Origin: Desulfococcus sp.
GTDB taxonomy: Bacteria > Desulfobacterota > Desulfobacteria > Desulfobacterales > Desulfosalsimonadaceae
Assembly (NCBI GenBank): GCA_024641805.1
Contig: JAHECJ010000006.1
Coordinates: 1 to 19,457 of the forward strand
DNA: 19,457 nt
Reading direction: 5' to 3'
Position 1 is the stretch's first letter, and each line of letters begins with the position of its first letter. Below the pieces are notes generated by a model, which saw only the letters and a program-made list of their open reading frames with translations, made no database searches and had not been told where the DNA came from. Positions 1 to 7,386 of the stretch are shown here, in pieces. The position numbers were made by a program, and so were the translations under genes.

Positions 1-1101
1 GGTGCGGAAGACAGGCGGGCCGCGCTTGAATACGAGCTGTTTAGCGAGATCCGGGCGCATGTGGTTCAAAATAATGCCGCAATGATGGAGGCCGCCCGGT
101 TTATCGCAAGGCTGGACTGTCTTTTAAGTTTTGCGGAAATTGCCGACTTAAATAATTATGCCCGTCCGGAAATAAATACCGATGGGGTTATTCACATAGA
201 AGACGGCAGGCACCCGGTGGTTGAAAAACTGCTGGCCGGTGAGCGGTATGTTCCCAATACCATTCATATGGATAACCGGGAACAGCAGGTGCTGATCATT
301 ACGGGGCCCAATATGGCCGGTAAATCGACAGTGCTCCGCCAGGTGGCGCTCATCGTGCTGATGGCGCAGATGGGAGCTTTCGTTCCGGCAAGCTATGCCT
401 CCGTTTCGATCACCGACAGAATATTCACGCGTGTCGGGGCGCTGGATAACCTGTCCCAGGGGCAGAGCACGTTTATGGTGGAAATGGAGGAAACGGCCAA
501 CATCATGAATAACTCGTCCCCGGACAGTCTGGTGGTGATGGATGAAATTGGAAGGGGAACGAGTACGTTTGACGGATTAAGCATCGCCTGGGCGGTTGCG
601 GAATTCCTGCATGATCTGCGAGGTGCGGGTGTAAAAACCCTTTTTGCTACGCATTATCACGAATTGACCGATCTGGTGAAAATTAAGCCCCGGGTGAAAA
701 ATTTCAACATCGCGGTTAAGGAATGGAATGATGAAATTATTTTTCTGCACAAATTGGTTGAGGGTGGAACGAATCGCAGTTATGGGATACAGGTGGCGCG
801 CCTGGCGGGAATTCCCGATAAGGTAATCAAACGGGCAAAAAAGGTGCTTTTAAATATTGAGCAAGCCGGGCATGTTCTGGGCGTCAAGTCCGGCGGCAAC
901 GAGGATAAGAAATTCTCAAACAGCGGTCAGGTGCAGCTGAGCCTGTTCCGGCCGCCGGAAAATGTGATTATTGAAAAATTGCGAAATATTGATATTTCCT
1001 CGATGACGCCGCTTGAGGCGCTCAATTATATCGGTATGCTCAAGGAGAAAGCCGGTTTCGGATACATGGGACATAATATTAAAGAAATTTCAGAGAGTTG
1101 A
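1..1101 (+). CDS. mutS: DNA mismatch repair protein MutS, C-terminal part (5' truncated by window)
   Basis: The reading frame is open from base 1, so this is the last 366 residues of a protein usually about 850-900 residues long; the true start lies upstream. The visible part is the end of the core/clamp region followed by the MutS ABC-type ATPase domain. The P-loop GPNMAGKST is at partial residues 102-110, the Walker B/signature stretch VVMDEIGRGTSTFDG at about 178-192, and the His-loop FATHYHEL at 215-222. The end (QLSLF... then a TPLEALNYI helix) is the usual MutS C-terminus. Known role: a dimer that binds mismatches and small loops in DNA and uses ATP to recruit MutL. A hairpin terminator follows directly, so it probably ends its transcription unit. 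No frameshift or missing key residue is seen. Confidence 0.97.
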   Translation, partial: GAEDRRAALEYELFSEIRAHVVQNNAAMMEAARFIARLDCLLSFAEIADLNNYARPEINTDGVIHIEDGRHPVVEKLLAGERYVPNTIHMDNREQQVLIITGPNMAGKSTVLRQVALIVLMAQMGAFVPASYASVSITDRIFTRVGALDNLSQGQSTFMVEMEETANIMNNSSPDSLVVMDEIGRGTSTFDGLSIAWAVAEFLHDLRGAGVKTLFATHYHELTDLVKIKPRVKNFNIAVKEWNDEIIFLHKLVEGGTNRSYGIQVARLAGIPDKVIKRAKKVLLNIEQAGHVLGVKSGGNEDKKFSNSGQVQLSLFRPPENVIIEKLRNIDISSMTPLEALNYIGMLKEKAGFGYMGHNIKEISES

Positions 1102-1106
1102 TCCTG

Positions 1107-1135
1107 TCAGGAGGGAAAACAAGCCTCCTGATTTT
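1107..1135 (+). terminator. Hairpin terminator after mutS
   Basis: TCAGGAGG (1107-1114) is perfectly complementary to CCTCCTGA (1124-1131), giving an 8-bp stem with a 9-nt loop followed by TTTT. The T-run is short, so termination may be partial. It separates mutS from the amidase gene. Confidence 0.6.
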
Positions 1136-1140
1136 ATAAG

Positions 1141-3153
1141 ATGAATCATTTTTCATTGATTAAACAGACCGTTATTTTTATGTCATTAAGAAAAACCTTC
1201 ATAACGATTTTAATTTGCTGCGCGGTTTCAGTTTTCTGGTCATGCGCATCATCCGGTTCAAAGGCCCGGAATCTGTTTTATCAGGCGGAGAGTTGTTCCA
1301 AAGAACTACGGAACAGTCCCGATAAACAGAAATATCGCAGCTACTGGTTCAACTGTATCAATAAATTTGACGCTGTATATCGGCGGGACCCTTCGGGTAC
1401 TTGGGCAGCCGCGGGGTTGTACAATATGGGGCGATTGTATGAAGAGCTTTACCAGCATTCTTTTAAAGACGAGGATCGTCAGGAAGCTGAAAAGCTTTAT
1501 CAACGAATTGTCAGCCAATATCCTTCAAGCGGTTATAAGGACAAAGCTGCAAAGGCGTTGAATCAATTATCCGGCCATCAATCTGAATCGGTAAATCAGG
1601 AAATTGTGAAAAAGAAATTTTTTGAAGCCGAATCGAGTTACGCGGAATTGCTTGCCCATCCGAACAAACAGAAATTCCGCAGTTACTGGATGGATTCAAT
1701 CAAAGAGATTGAATCGGTCTACCAGTTGGATCCGTCCGGACCCTGGGCGGCGGCCGCTCTTTACATGAAAGGCAACCTTTACGAGGATTTATATAAAAAT
1801 TCTTTTAAAGATGAAGATAATCAGGCGGCAAAAAAAATCTATGCAGACATCGTCAGTCAATATCCGGACAGCGCGTACAGCAAAAAAGCGGAAGAAAGGC
1901 TGACGGGTGATATTCAATCACTGATCCTGTGCGGCGATCAAGAAAAATCAAATGATACGGAGACACCGGAAGCTGAAGCCACCGTTTCGGCCTCGCCTGA
2001 GAAAGAAAACAGCTCCGGACTGGCGATCGTGACCGGTATTCGTTACTGGTCAAATCCCGATTACACAAGAGTAGTTATTGATGCCGACCGGGCAACCTCA
2101 TTTCAAAACAATCTTTTGAAAAAAGATCCTTCACACGATAAATCCCATCAACGGCTCTATGTGGATTTGAAAAACAGCCGCATGGGGGAAATTCCGAAAA
2201 CGATACCGATCAACGACAGCCTGCTGAAAGCGGCCCGTGCGGGTCAGTTTACGACTGACACGGTTCGCGTGGTCATCGACATTAATTCATTTGAAGATTA
2301 CAATATCTTTTCGCTTCAAAATCCATTCAGGGTGGTCATTGATGTAAGGGGGGAGTCTTCTGAGAAAGAATTGCCTTTCGTGGAGCATAGCGACAAGCCC
2401 GATAACGCCTCAATTGCAAGGCAGCTGGCATTGGGTGTTCATCGAGTAGTGATAGATCCCGGACATGGCGGAAAGGATTACGGCGCGCCAGGCTATTTAA
2501 AGGGCGTGCATGAAAAAAAAATGGTTTTGGAGATTGCCAAAAAGCTTGCTGAAAAAATCAGGCAGGAACTGGGTTGTGAAGTGATTCTGACAAGAGATGA
2601 TGACAAATATTTGACCCTTGAGGAACGGACCGCCATCGCAAATACAAAAAAAGGAGATCTGTTTATTTCCATTCATGCTAATGCCTCAAGGAATCAACGG
2701 GCATTCGGAATCGAAACTTATTTTTTGAATTTAACGACCGATGATGAGTCCATCACGGTGGCGGCAAGGGAAAATGCCACTTCGGAAAAAAATATCAGTG
2801 AACTTCAGACCATATTGAACGACTTGCTTCAGAATGCAAAAATAAATGAATCCAGCCGGTTGGCGACATATGTACAGCAAGAGCTGTGCGGTAAAATGGA
2901 ATTAAAATATAATCGTATCAACAATAAGGGCGTTAAACGGGCACCCTTTTACGTGCTGATCGGTGCCCAGATGCCTGCGATTTTGGTTGAAACCGCTTTT
3001 ATCAGCAACAAGACGGAATGTCAGCGACTGAAAGATCCGGCGTACCAGAATGTATTGTGCGACGGAATCATCAACGGTATTCGGAAATACATCAAAGAGA
3101 CCCAGCCAACGGCATATTTCGGGGCTCCCGACAACGACGGGCCCGAGGGGTAG
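1141..3153 (+). CDS. N-acetylmuramoyl-L-alanine amidase with duplicated TPR-like repeat, AMIN and Amidase_3 domains
   Basis: Zinc amidase that cleaves the bond between N-acetylmuramic acid and L-alanine in peptidoglycan, acting in the periplasm during cell separation or remodelling (AmiC family). The N-terminus has a hydrophobic stretch ending in a cysteine (C35, ...VFWSC), suggesting a lipoprotein signal, although Trp just before the lipobox Ser is atypical. Residues about 42-143 and 158-256 are two copies of a roughly 100-residue TPR-like unit. An AMIN domain follows (about 294-408), then Amidase_3 (434-660). Metal ligands H442 (DPGHGG), E458 and H512 (SIHAN), and catalytic E617 (VETAF), are all present, so it should be active. 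Neither the start at 1141 nor the in-frame ATG at 1180 has a good ribosome binding site; the later start would give a cleaner signal peptide. The tandem repeats are not part of typical AmiC and may serve protein contacts. Confidence 0.93.
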   Translation: MNHFSLIKQTVIFMSLRKTFITILICCAVSVFWSCASSGSKARNLFYQAESCSKELRNSPDKQKYRSYWFNCINKFDAVYRRDPSGTWAAAGLYNMGRLYEELYQHSFKDEDRQEAEKLYQRIVSQYPSSGYKDKAAKALNQLSGHQSESVNQEIVKKKFFEAESSYAELLAHPNKQKFRSYWMDSIKEIESVYQLDPSGPWAAAALYMKGNLYEDLYKNSFKDEDNQAAKKIYADIVSQYPDSAYSKKAEERLTGDIQSLILCGDQEKSNDTETPEAEATVSASPEKENSSGLAIVTGIRYWSNPDYTRVVIDADRATSFQNNLLKKDPSHDKSHQRLYVDLKNSRMGEIPKTIPINDSLLKAARAGQFTTDTVRVVIDINSFEDYNIFSLQNPFRVVIDVRGESSEKELPFVEHSDKPDNASIARQLALGVHRVVIDPGHGGKDYGAPGYLKGVHEKKMVLEIAKKLAEKIRQELGCEVILTRDDDKYLTLEERTAIANTKKGDLFISIHANASRNQRAFGIETYFLNLTTDDESITVAARENATSEKNISELQTILNDLLQNAKINESSRLATYVQQELCGKMELKYNRINNKGVKRAPFYVLIGAQMPAILVETAFISNKTECQRLKDPAYQNVLCDGIINGIRKYIKETQPTAYFGAPDNDGPEG

Positions 3154-3240
3154 CGGCAGAGAAGGCGATGGGGTGGAATCAATTTAAAGGTTTTGTTTTG
3201 AGTTAGATAATTTTTTTATGAAAGTGATTAAGGACAGGAA

Positions 3241-4605
3241 ATGGAGAGTATACAGGCGATTTCAGTTTTTGACGGGCGGTACCGGCGATATACGAAAGAA
3301 TTAAATGACATATTTTCGGAATACGGATTAATTAAACACCGGATATTTGTTGAAATTCAATGGCTGAAGTTTTTATTCGAAGAACTGGCTTTTGAAAAAG
3401 TCTCCAAAGAAGATATCCGGAGGATTGATTCCATTTTTTCAGACTTTGACGCACTATCAGCAGTCAAGGTTAAAGAAATTGAGAAAGAAACCAATCACGA
3501 TGTTAAAGCGGTTGAGTATTTTATAAAGCAGAAGCTGACGGAAATGGGGCTGGCGCATTTAAAGGAGTGGGTGCATTTTGCATGTACCTCCGATGATATC
3601 AACAATACGTCCTATGCCCTGATGGTGAAGGAGGGACGGATGAAACTGATCGCTGACCTCACTTCGGTGATAGAAAAGATTGAAACCTATGCCATGGAAT
3701 ATAAAGGGATTCCCATGATGTCCCGGACACATGGACAGCCGGCAACGCCGACAACCGCCGGCAAAGAGCTTGTGAATTTCGCCTGGCGTTTAAGGATCGA
3801 GATGACCAACCTGAAGTTATTGTATATCCATGCTAAAATGAACGGTGCAAGTGGTAATTTTAATGCACATCATTTCGTGTTTCCGGAAATTAACTGGATC
3901 GATGCCAGTGAAAAATTTATTGCTAAATATTTGGGATTGACACCCATTCTTTACACCACCCAGATTAACCCGAATAATTATCTGGCTGAGATAATGCATA
4001 ATCTGATCCGGATCGCTTCAACGGTCATTGATCTGGACCGGGATATGTGGGGGTACATTTCACTAGGGTATTTTAAACAAAAACCGGTTCCCGGCGAAGT
4101 GGGTTCCTCGACAATGCCCCATAAAGTCAACCCCATTGACTTTGAAAACAGCGAAGGTAATATGGGGATGGCCATTTCCATGATGGAGCATCTATCGGTT
4201 AAATTGTTAAATTCGAGATTCCAGCGGGACCTTACCGACAGTACCGTGCTCCGAAACCTGGGCGCTGTCTGGGGCTATCTGGTTATCGGACTGCAAAGCA
4301 CGTTAAAGGGGCTGAATAAAGTTTCATTAAACAGGGAGGTGCTTGAAAAAGATCTTGAAAATAACCCCGAACTACTGGCCGAGGCGATTCAGACGGCCAT
4401 GCGTGTGTTTAACGAAGAAAATCCATATGAGAAACTAAAGGGTCTTACCCGGGGAAGGCGCATATCCATGAATGATATCAGTCAATTTGTCGATACCCTT
4501 GAAAAGGTTCCGGAATCGTTGAAGTTACGGATGAAAAAATTGACGGTAAATCATTATACAGGGCTTGCCGAGAAATTGGTTGATCATTATTTCAGTCGGA
4601 TGTAG
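3241..4605 (+). CDS. purB: Adenylosuccinate lyase
   Basis: Removes fumarate from adenylosuccinate and from SAICAR, giving AMP and AICAR; two steps of purine synthesis in the cytoplasm. At 454 residues it matches the length of the E. coli-type enzyme (456) and aligns with it along its whole length from memory (IFSEYGL, TNHDVKAVEYF, HFACTSDDINN, RDLTDSTVLRNLG). The general-acid/base histidine lies in SRTHGQPATP (H164), and the superfamily signature GSSTMPHKVNP spans 288-298, containing the catalytic serine loop. An AGGA-like site 8-10 nt upstream supports the ATG at 3241. It lies 87 bp after the amidase with no clear terminator between, so read-through is possible, though the functions are unrelated. 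Confidence 0.97.
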   Translation: MESIQAISVFDGRYRRYTKELNDIFSEYGLIKHRIFVEIQWLKFLFEELAFEKVSKEDIRRIDSIFSDFDALSAVKVKEIEKETNHDVKAVEYFIKQKLTEMGLAHLKEWVHFACTSDDINNTSYALMVKEGRMKLIADLTSVIEKIETYAMEYKGIPMMSRTHGQPATPTTAGKELVNFAWRLRIEMTNLKLLYIHAKMNGASGNFNAHHFVFPEINWIDASEKFIAKYLGLTPILYTTQINPNNYLAEIMHNLIRIASTVIDLDRDMWGYISLGYFKQKPVPGEVGSSTMPHKVNPIDFENSEGNMGMAISMMEHLSVKLLNSRFQRDLTDSTVLRNLGAVWGYLVIGLQSTLKGLNKVSLNREVLEKDLENNPELLAEAIQTAMRVFNEENPYEKLKGLTRGRRISMNDISQFVDTLEKVPESLKLRMKKLTVNHYTGLAEKLVDHYFSRM

Positions 4606-4636
4606 TTTTCAGATTTCAGTTGGACAAACATCATTT

Positions 4637-4665
4637 TTGACGGTCACGCAGAAGCGGAGGATATT
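4637..4665 (+). promoter_or_regulatory. Candidate sigma-70-type promoter upstream of the Roadblock/GTPase block
   Basis: TTGACG (4637-4642, five of six to the -35 consensus), a 17-bp spacer, then GATATT (4660-4665, four of six to the -10 consensus). It lies in the 224-bp gap after purB and about 165 bp before the first Roadblock gene. It is a pattern match only; chance matches are common in such AT-rich DNA. Confidence 0.3.
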
Positions 4666-4729
4666 AATAAGACTACCCATTTTGTTTTTTTATTTGATTA
4701 AATAAAAGTAATACGCTAAGGCTTAATAA

Positions 4730-4747
4730 TGTTTTTCTGACAAAACA
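4730..4747. promoter_or_regulatory. Inverted repeat, possible operator upstream of the Roadblock gene
   Basis: TGTTTT (4730-4735) and AAAACA (4742-4747) form 6-bp arms around TCTGAC. The 9-mer TCTGACAAA inside it recurs in a perfect palindrome ahead of the PilB-like gene (11528-11542). A shared regulator site is possible but not shown. Confidence 0.25.
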
Positions 4748-4829
4748 GTGATTTTCGGTTCAATTCAGTTTTTTTCTGATTAGATATCGATGAGAGGGAA
4801 TGAATATATTTTTGAAGGGGTAAAAATAA

Positions 4830-5222
4830 ATGGATTTTACAATCGAATTTGATAAGCAGCAGATTGAGTCAATTGAGAACATCCTTCAGGAAGAACTCAT
4901 TGATTTAGGTGTTCAAAGTATCATTTTGATGGACTTGGCGGGCAACGTAATTGTTAATCTTGAAAACGGGGAAACCAGCCATGATGTCTATTCCCTGGCA
5001 GCGTTGGCTGCCGGGAATTATGGAGCAGTCAGTGCCATGGCAAACATTATCGGGGAGCAGGAATTTTCGCTTCTTTTCCATAAAGGCGAGGAAGAGAGCA
5101 TTCATTTCAGTAAAGTTGTCGAAGATTTGCTGTTGCTTACCATTTTTAACAAAAATGTTTCCTTAGGTTTTTTGCGTTTAAAAGTTGCTGAAGCGATTAA
5201 AAGGATTCAAGTTCTGATCTGA
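4830..5222 (+). CDS. Roadblock/LC7 domain protein (MglB-like)
   Basis: 130-residue protein. After a short helix (residues 8-24) it has the Roadblock/LC7 pattern: a strand with hydrophobic alternation (VQSIILMDLAGNVIVN), a helix rich in Ala (SLAALAAGNYGAVSAMANIIG), two strands around a FSLLFHKGE turn, a strand ending in LLLTIFN, and a C-terminal helix. In bacteria such proteins form homodimers that bind Ras-like GTPases; MglB acts as the GTPase-activating partner of MglA in Myxococcus. The GTPase gene follows 129 bp downstream on the same strand, which makes it the likely partner. GAAGGGG lies about 9 nt before the ATG. Family assignment is from fold pattern and context; whether it activates the GTPase cannot be read from sequence. 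Confidence 0.82.
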   Translation: MDFTIEFDKQQIESIENILQEELIDLGVQSIILMDLAGNVIVNLENGETSHDVYSLAALAAGNYGAVSAMANIIGEQEFSLLFHKGEEESIHFSKVVEDLLLLTIFNKNVSLGFLRLKVAEAIKRIQVLI

Positions 5223-5351
5223 TCTTTGTCTCCACGGGAAAATAAGAAATAAAGAATTGTAGTTTTGAGTTTTCTTGATAATTATTTGTTCGCATCTGAT
5301 GTTGTTTGTTGCCGTATTTTTTATTATATTCGGCAGAACTTTAACCTATGA
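5223..5351. other. Intergenic region between Roadblock and GTPase genes
   Basis: 129 bp of AT-rich DNA. The best promoter-like pattern is TTGTTT, 17 bp, TATATT (five of six to the -10 consensus, poor -35) ending about 15 bp before the GTPase leader. No convincing terminator hairpin is seen, so the two genes may be co-transcribed or the GTPase may have its own promoter. Confidence 0.3.
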
Positions 5352-5356
5352 GTGCT

Positions 5357-5366
5357 GGAGGTAGGT
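5357..5366 (+). promoter_or_regulatory. Ribosome binding site that sets a TTG start for the MglA-like gene
   Basis: GGAGGTAGGT lies with GGAGG 8 nt before TTG 5370. The upstream in-frame GTG (5352) overlaps this region and has no Shine-Dalgarno sequence of its own. Starting at TTG 5370 also gives a protein beginning MALINPKKKEV, close to the MglA N-terminus in length. Confidence 0.7.
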
Positions 5367-5369
5367 GAT

Positions 5370-5975
5370 TTGGCATTAATAAATCCGAAAAAGAAGGAGG
5401 TCCAGGTAAAAATAGTCTACTATGGTCCAGGCCGAGGGGGTAAAACAACAAATCTTGAATACATCAATAAGAAATTCAAAAAACGAATTCAGAATGAAAT
5501 GGTGACGGTAAAAACCTATGGGGACCGAACCCTCTTTTTCGATTTTTTACCGTTCGACATAGGGGAAATTAAGGGACACAGCATCAAAGTTCAGCTTTAC
5601 ACCGTACCCGGCCAGGTGAAATACAATGCCACAAGAAGACTGGTTTTAAGAGGTGTGGATGGTTTAGTCTTTGTAGCGGATTCAATGGATTTGAGACGCG
5701 AAATGAATATCCGTTCGCTTCAGAATCTTAAAGAAAACCTGGAAACATTCAATAAAAGCATCTTCAATATTCCACTGGTATTGCAATACAATAAACGCGA
5801 TCTGGAAGAAGAGGGCATCCCTATCCTTTCAATTGACACGCTTCAAAAGGATTTGAACAGCCGGTTAAAAGCGCCGAGTTTTGCCGCAAGTGCTGTTAAG
5901 GGAGACAATGTTGCCGCAACAATGAAAAAAATTATTGCCTTAACCGTAGGGTCATTGAGGAAGAAACTTGAATAG
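5370..5975 (+). CDS. mglA: MglA-type Ras-like small GTPase
   Basis: Small GTPase of the MglA family, a GTP/GDP switch that in Myxococcus sets cell polarity and controls type IV pili and gliding at the cell pole. Length from the TTG start is 201 residues, close to the known 195. The P-loop GPGRGGKT is at 19-26. Switch 2 is TVPGQ (78-82), with the Thr78 that replaces the usual Ras Asp and is typical of MglA. FFDFLP (56-61), VFVADS (100-105) and the guanine-specifying NKRD (141-144) are all present, so GTP binding should be intact. The C-terminus ends in a basic helix (LRKKLE) with no lipidation motif. It follows a Roadblock gene and is 12 bp from the next gene, whose ribosome binding site overlaps its stop codon. 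The symbol is given for the family; the exact role here is not proven. Confidence 0.92.
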   Translation: MALINPKKKEVQVKIVYYGPGRGGKTTNLEYINKKFKKRIQNEMVTVKTYGDRTLFFDFLPFDIGEIKGHSIKVQLYTVPGQVKYNATRRLVLRGVDGLVFVADSMDLRREMNIRSLQNLKENLETFNKSIFNIPLVLQYNKRDLEEEGIPILSIDTLQKDLNSRLKAPSFAASAVKGDNVAATMKKIIALTVGSLRKKLE

Positions 5976-5980
5976 GAGGG
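5974..5980 (+). promoter_or_regulatory. Ribosome binding site for a second TTG start
   Basis: AGGAGGG overlaps the TAG stop of the GTPase gene and sits 7 nt before TTG 5988. No in-frame ATG lies near, so TTG is the likely start; this also suggests translational coupling to the GTPase gene. Confidence 0.7.
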
Positions 5981-5987
5981 TAGAGCA

Positions 5988-6731
5988 TTGACTACGAAGG
6001 ATGAAGATGGAAGCCTCGGAGCAGAGGTTTCAAATCGCTTGGATGAATTGTTCGGTGATGAGGATTCCGAAGTAATTCCGGTATCAAAAGGTTCTTCCGC
6101 GGCAGCCAGGGGTGCTGGCGAATCAAAAAGTCAGGCGAAGAAAGCCGTTAAACCCTCTGCGGTTGCATCCGTTGATAATCAGGATGATAACTCTCCGCTC
6201 AGTAATTTGAAGGCGCTGGTTTTTTCCATCGATTGGGAAATAACGGATGAGACAATGGTTGATTTTCTTGCCGAAACCAAGCGCCTCATGCAAAAATATA
6301 AGGATGACAAGATTGCTTCTCTTTTTCTGAAACTGCATGAATCTATCGGGAAGTACATAAAGGCCAAGAAGGCCAGAGCGCATCCGGATTCCATAAAGTT
6401 TGTCGCATCTGTTTATAAAAATTTTGAAAAAGCCCTGCTGACCCCGGGGATGAAGGACAGTCAAAAGAAACAGCTTCTATCGACAGAAGTCAATAAATTT
6501 AAGGATTTTAAACAGCGTGTTCTCCTCAGAGAGGGCGCCGGTGAACCGGCAGACATAAAAATTTCTGCCACGGAAAGTCTAGGCAAACCAACAGCTGCTA
6601 AAGCTGACAGTAGCGTTTCATTTACCTTGGAATCCAAAGAAGCGATTGACTATATTGTGGAACAACTCAAGAAAGAGATTAAAGCTGAATTCCACACGTT
6701 GCGGCAGATAATCAAAAATCTCGGCGCATAA
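5988..6731 (+). CDS. Conserved-looking protein of unknown function, coupled to the MglA-like GTPase
   Basis: 247 residues with a TTG start supported by AGGAGGG. I do not recognise a named family. The first 70 residues are low-complexity and charged (LDELFGDEDSE, then a Ser/Ala/Lys-rich linker). A compact, mainly helical domain spans about 71-180 (from LSNLKALVFSIDWEITDE through KYIKAKKARAHPDSIKFVASVYKNFEKALL to FKDFKQRVLL). A second linker leads to a final amphipathic helix (about 219-247) that could form a coiled coil. No membrane segment or signal peptide is seen, so it is cytoplasmic. Tight spacing behind the GTPase, with the overlapping ribosome binding site, suggests equimolar expression and a role as effector or adaptor; that is inference. 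Confidence 0.75.
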   Translation: MTTKDEDGSLGAEVSNRLDELFGDEDSEVIPVSKGSSAAARGAGESKSQAKKAVKPSAVASVDNQDDNSPLSNLKALVFSIDWEITDETMVDFLAETKRLMQKYKDDKIASLFLKLHESIGKYIKAKKARAHPDSIKFVASVYKNFEKALLTPGMKDSQKKQLLSTEVNKFKDFKQRVLLREGAGEPADIKISATESLGKPTAAKADSSVSFTLESKEAIDYIVEQLKKEIKAEFHTLRQIIKNLGA

Positions 6732-6818
6732 CAGTTTATCTGGGTGCGGGTTTGCTTTTTAACATTCCGGGATGTGAAAGCTATGGCGGATTATTTAATG
6801 ATTTTCGGAGGCTGAATA

Positions 6819-7289
6819 ATGAATGTATTCGCAGGTGATATGTCTAAACTGGTTCTTAAGCGGACAGTCCGGGCTGACTTGGGAGAAGTTTCTCTGGATA
6901 GCGAAATGCTGCAGGTTCTAATGGAACTGGACGGGACGAAGAACCTGGGTCAGGTTGCCCATTCTTTAAATATGAACTTGAAACAGTTAAGATCGATTTT
7001 AAATCGCTTATATAAACTTCATCTTTGCGAAACCGCAAAAGAGGCGATCCCAAAACTGGACAAAGCCTTTTTTCATTATTTGTCTGCGGAACTTTCCCGG
7101 GCGATGGGTCCCATTGCCGATGTTGTCATTGAAGATGAAGTCAGTGAAATGGGGGAGAGTCAATTGAAATTTCCTTCCCACCGCGCTGCCGAACTGGTAG
7201 ATTTACTGGCCCGTCAAATTCTCAGAGAAGAAAGAAAGGTCTCTTTTCAGCAAGCCATGGTCCGAAAACTTCGTGAAATTAAAGCATAA
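6819..7289 (+). CDS. Small protein with winged-helix-like N-terminus and DUF8082-like C-terminus
   Basis: 156 residues; GGAGG 8 nt before the ATG supports the start. Residues about 20-72 look like a winged-helix or PATAN-associated helical unit (LDSEMLQVLMELDGTKNLGQVAHSLNM... split into LMELDGTKNLGQVAHSL and LRSILNRLYKLHLCE), a pattern often seen at the end of PATAN/DUF4388 proteins. Residues about 85-156 (LSRAMGPIADVVIEDEV, then FPSHRAAELVDLLARQI and FQQAMVRKL) resemble what I remember as the DUF8082 domain, found attached to bacterial signalling proteins. No catalytic motif is seen. It lies 87 bp after the previous gene, on the same strand, and probably belongs to the same transcription unit. 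Function unknown; a regulatory adaptor is the most plausible guess. Confidence 0.75.
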   Translation: MNVFAGDMSKLVLKRTVRADLGEVSLDSEMLQVLMELDGTKNLGQVAHSLNMNLKQLRSILNRLYKLHLCETAKEAIPKLDKAFFHYLSAELSRAMGPIADVVIEDEVSEMGESQLKFPSHRAAELVDLLARQILREERKVSFQQAMVRKLREIKA

Positions 7290-7318
7290 ATTAAAATAAG
7301 TGAACACTATTGATTGGG

Positions 7319-7357
7319 TTTGATAATTTTTTAAGGGGCCACCTTATATATATCAAA
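7319..7357. promoter_or_regulatory. Inverted repeat and promoter-like sequence before the zinc-ribbon receptor gene
   Basis: TTTGATA (7319-7325) and TATCAAA (7351-7357) face each other, with an inner AAGG/CCTT pair around GGCCA. TTGATA (7320-7325) also matches a -35 element in five of six bases, but the best -10 (TATATA) is at a long 19-bp spacing. The segment could be a regulator site, a promoter, or simply AT-rich DNA. Confidence 0.3.
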
Positions 7358-7386
7358 GCTGCCAATTTAATTAAGGAGGATAAGAT

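Noticed and set aside
5352..5369. GTG start giving a longer MglA-like protein
   Set aside because: It overlaps the Shine-Dalgarno region and has none of its own; TTG 5370 fits both the ribosome binding site and the family length.
6783..6815. Tiny ORF (10 codons) just before the 6819 gene
   Set aside because: Too short, no ribosome binding site, and its end contains the Shine-Dalgarno sequence of the next gene.
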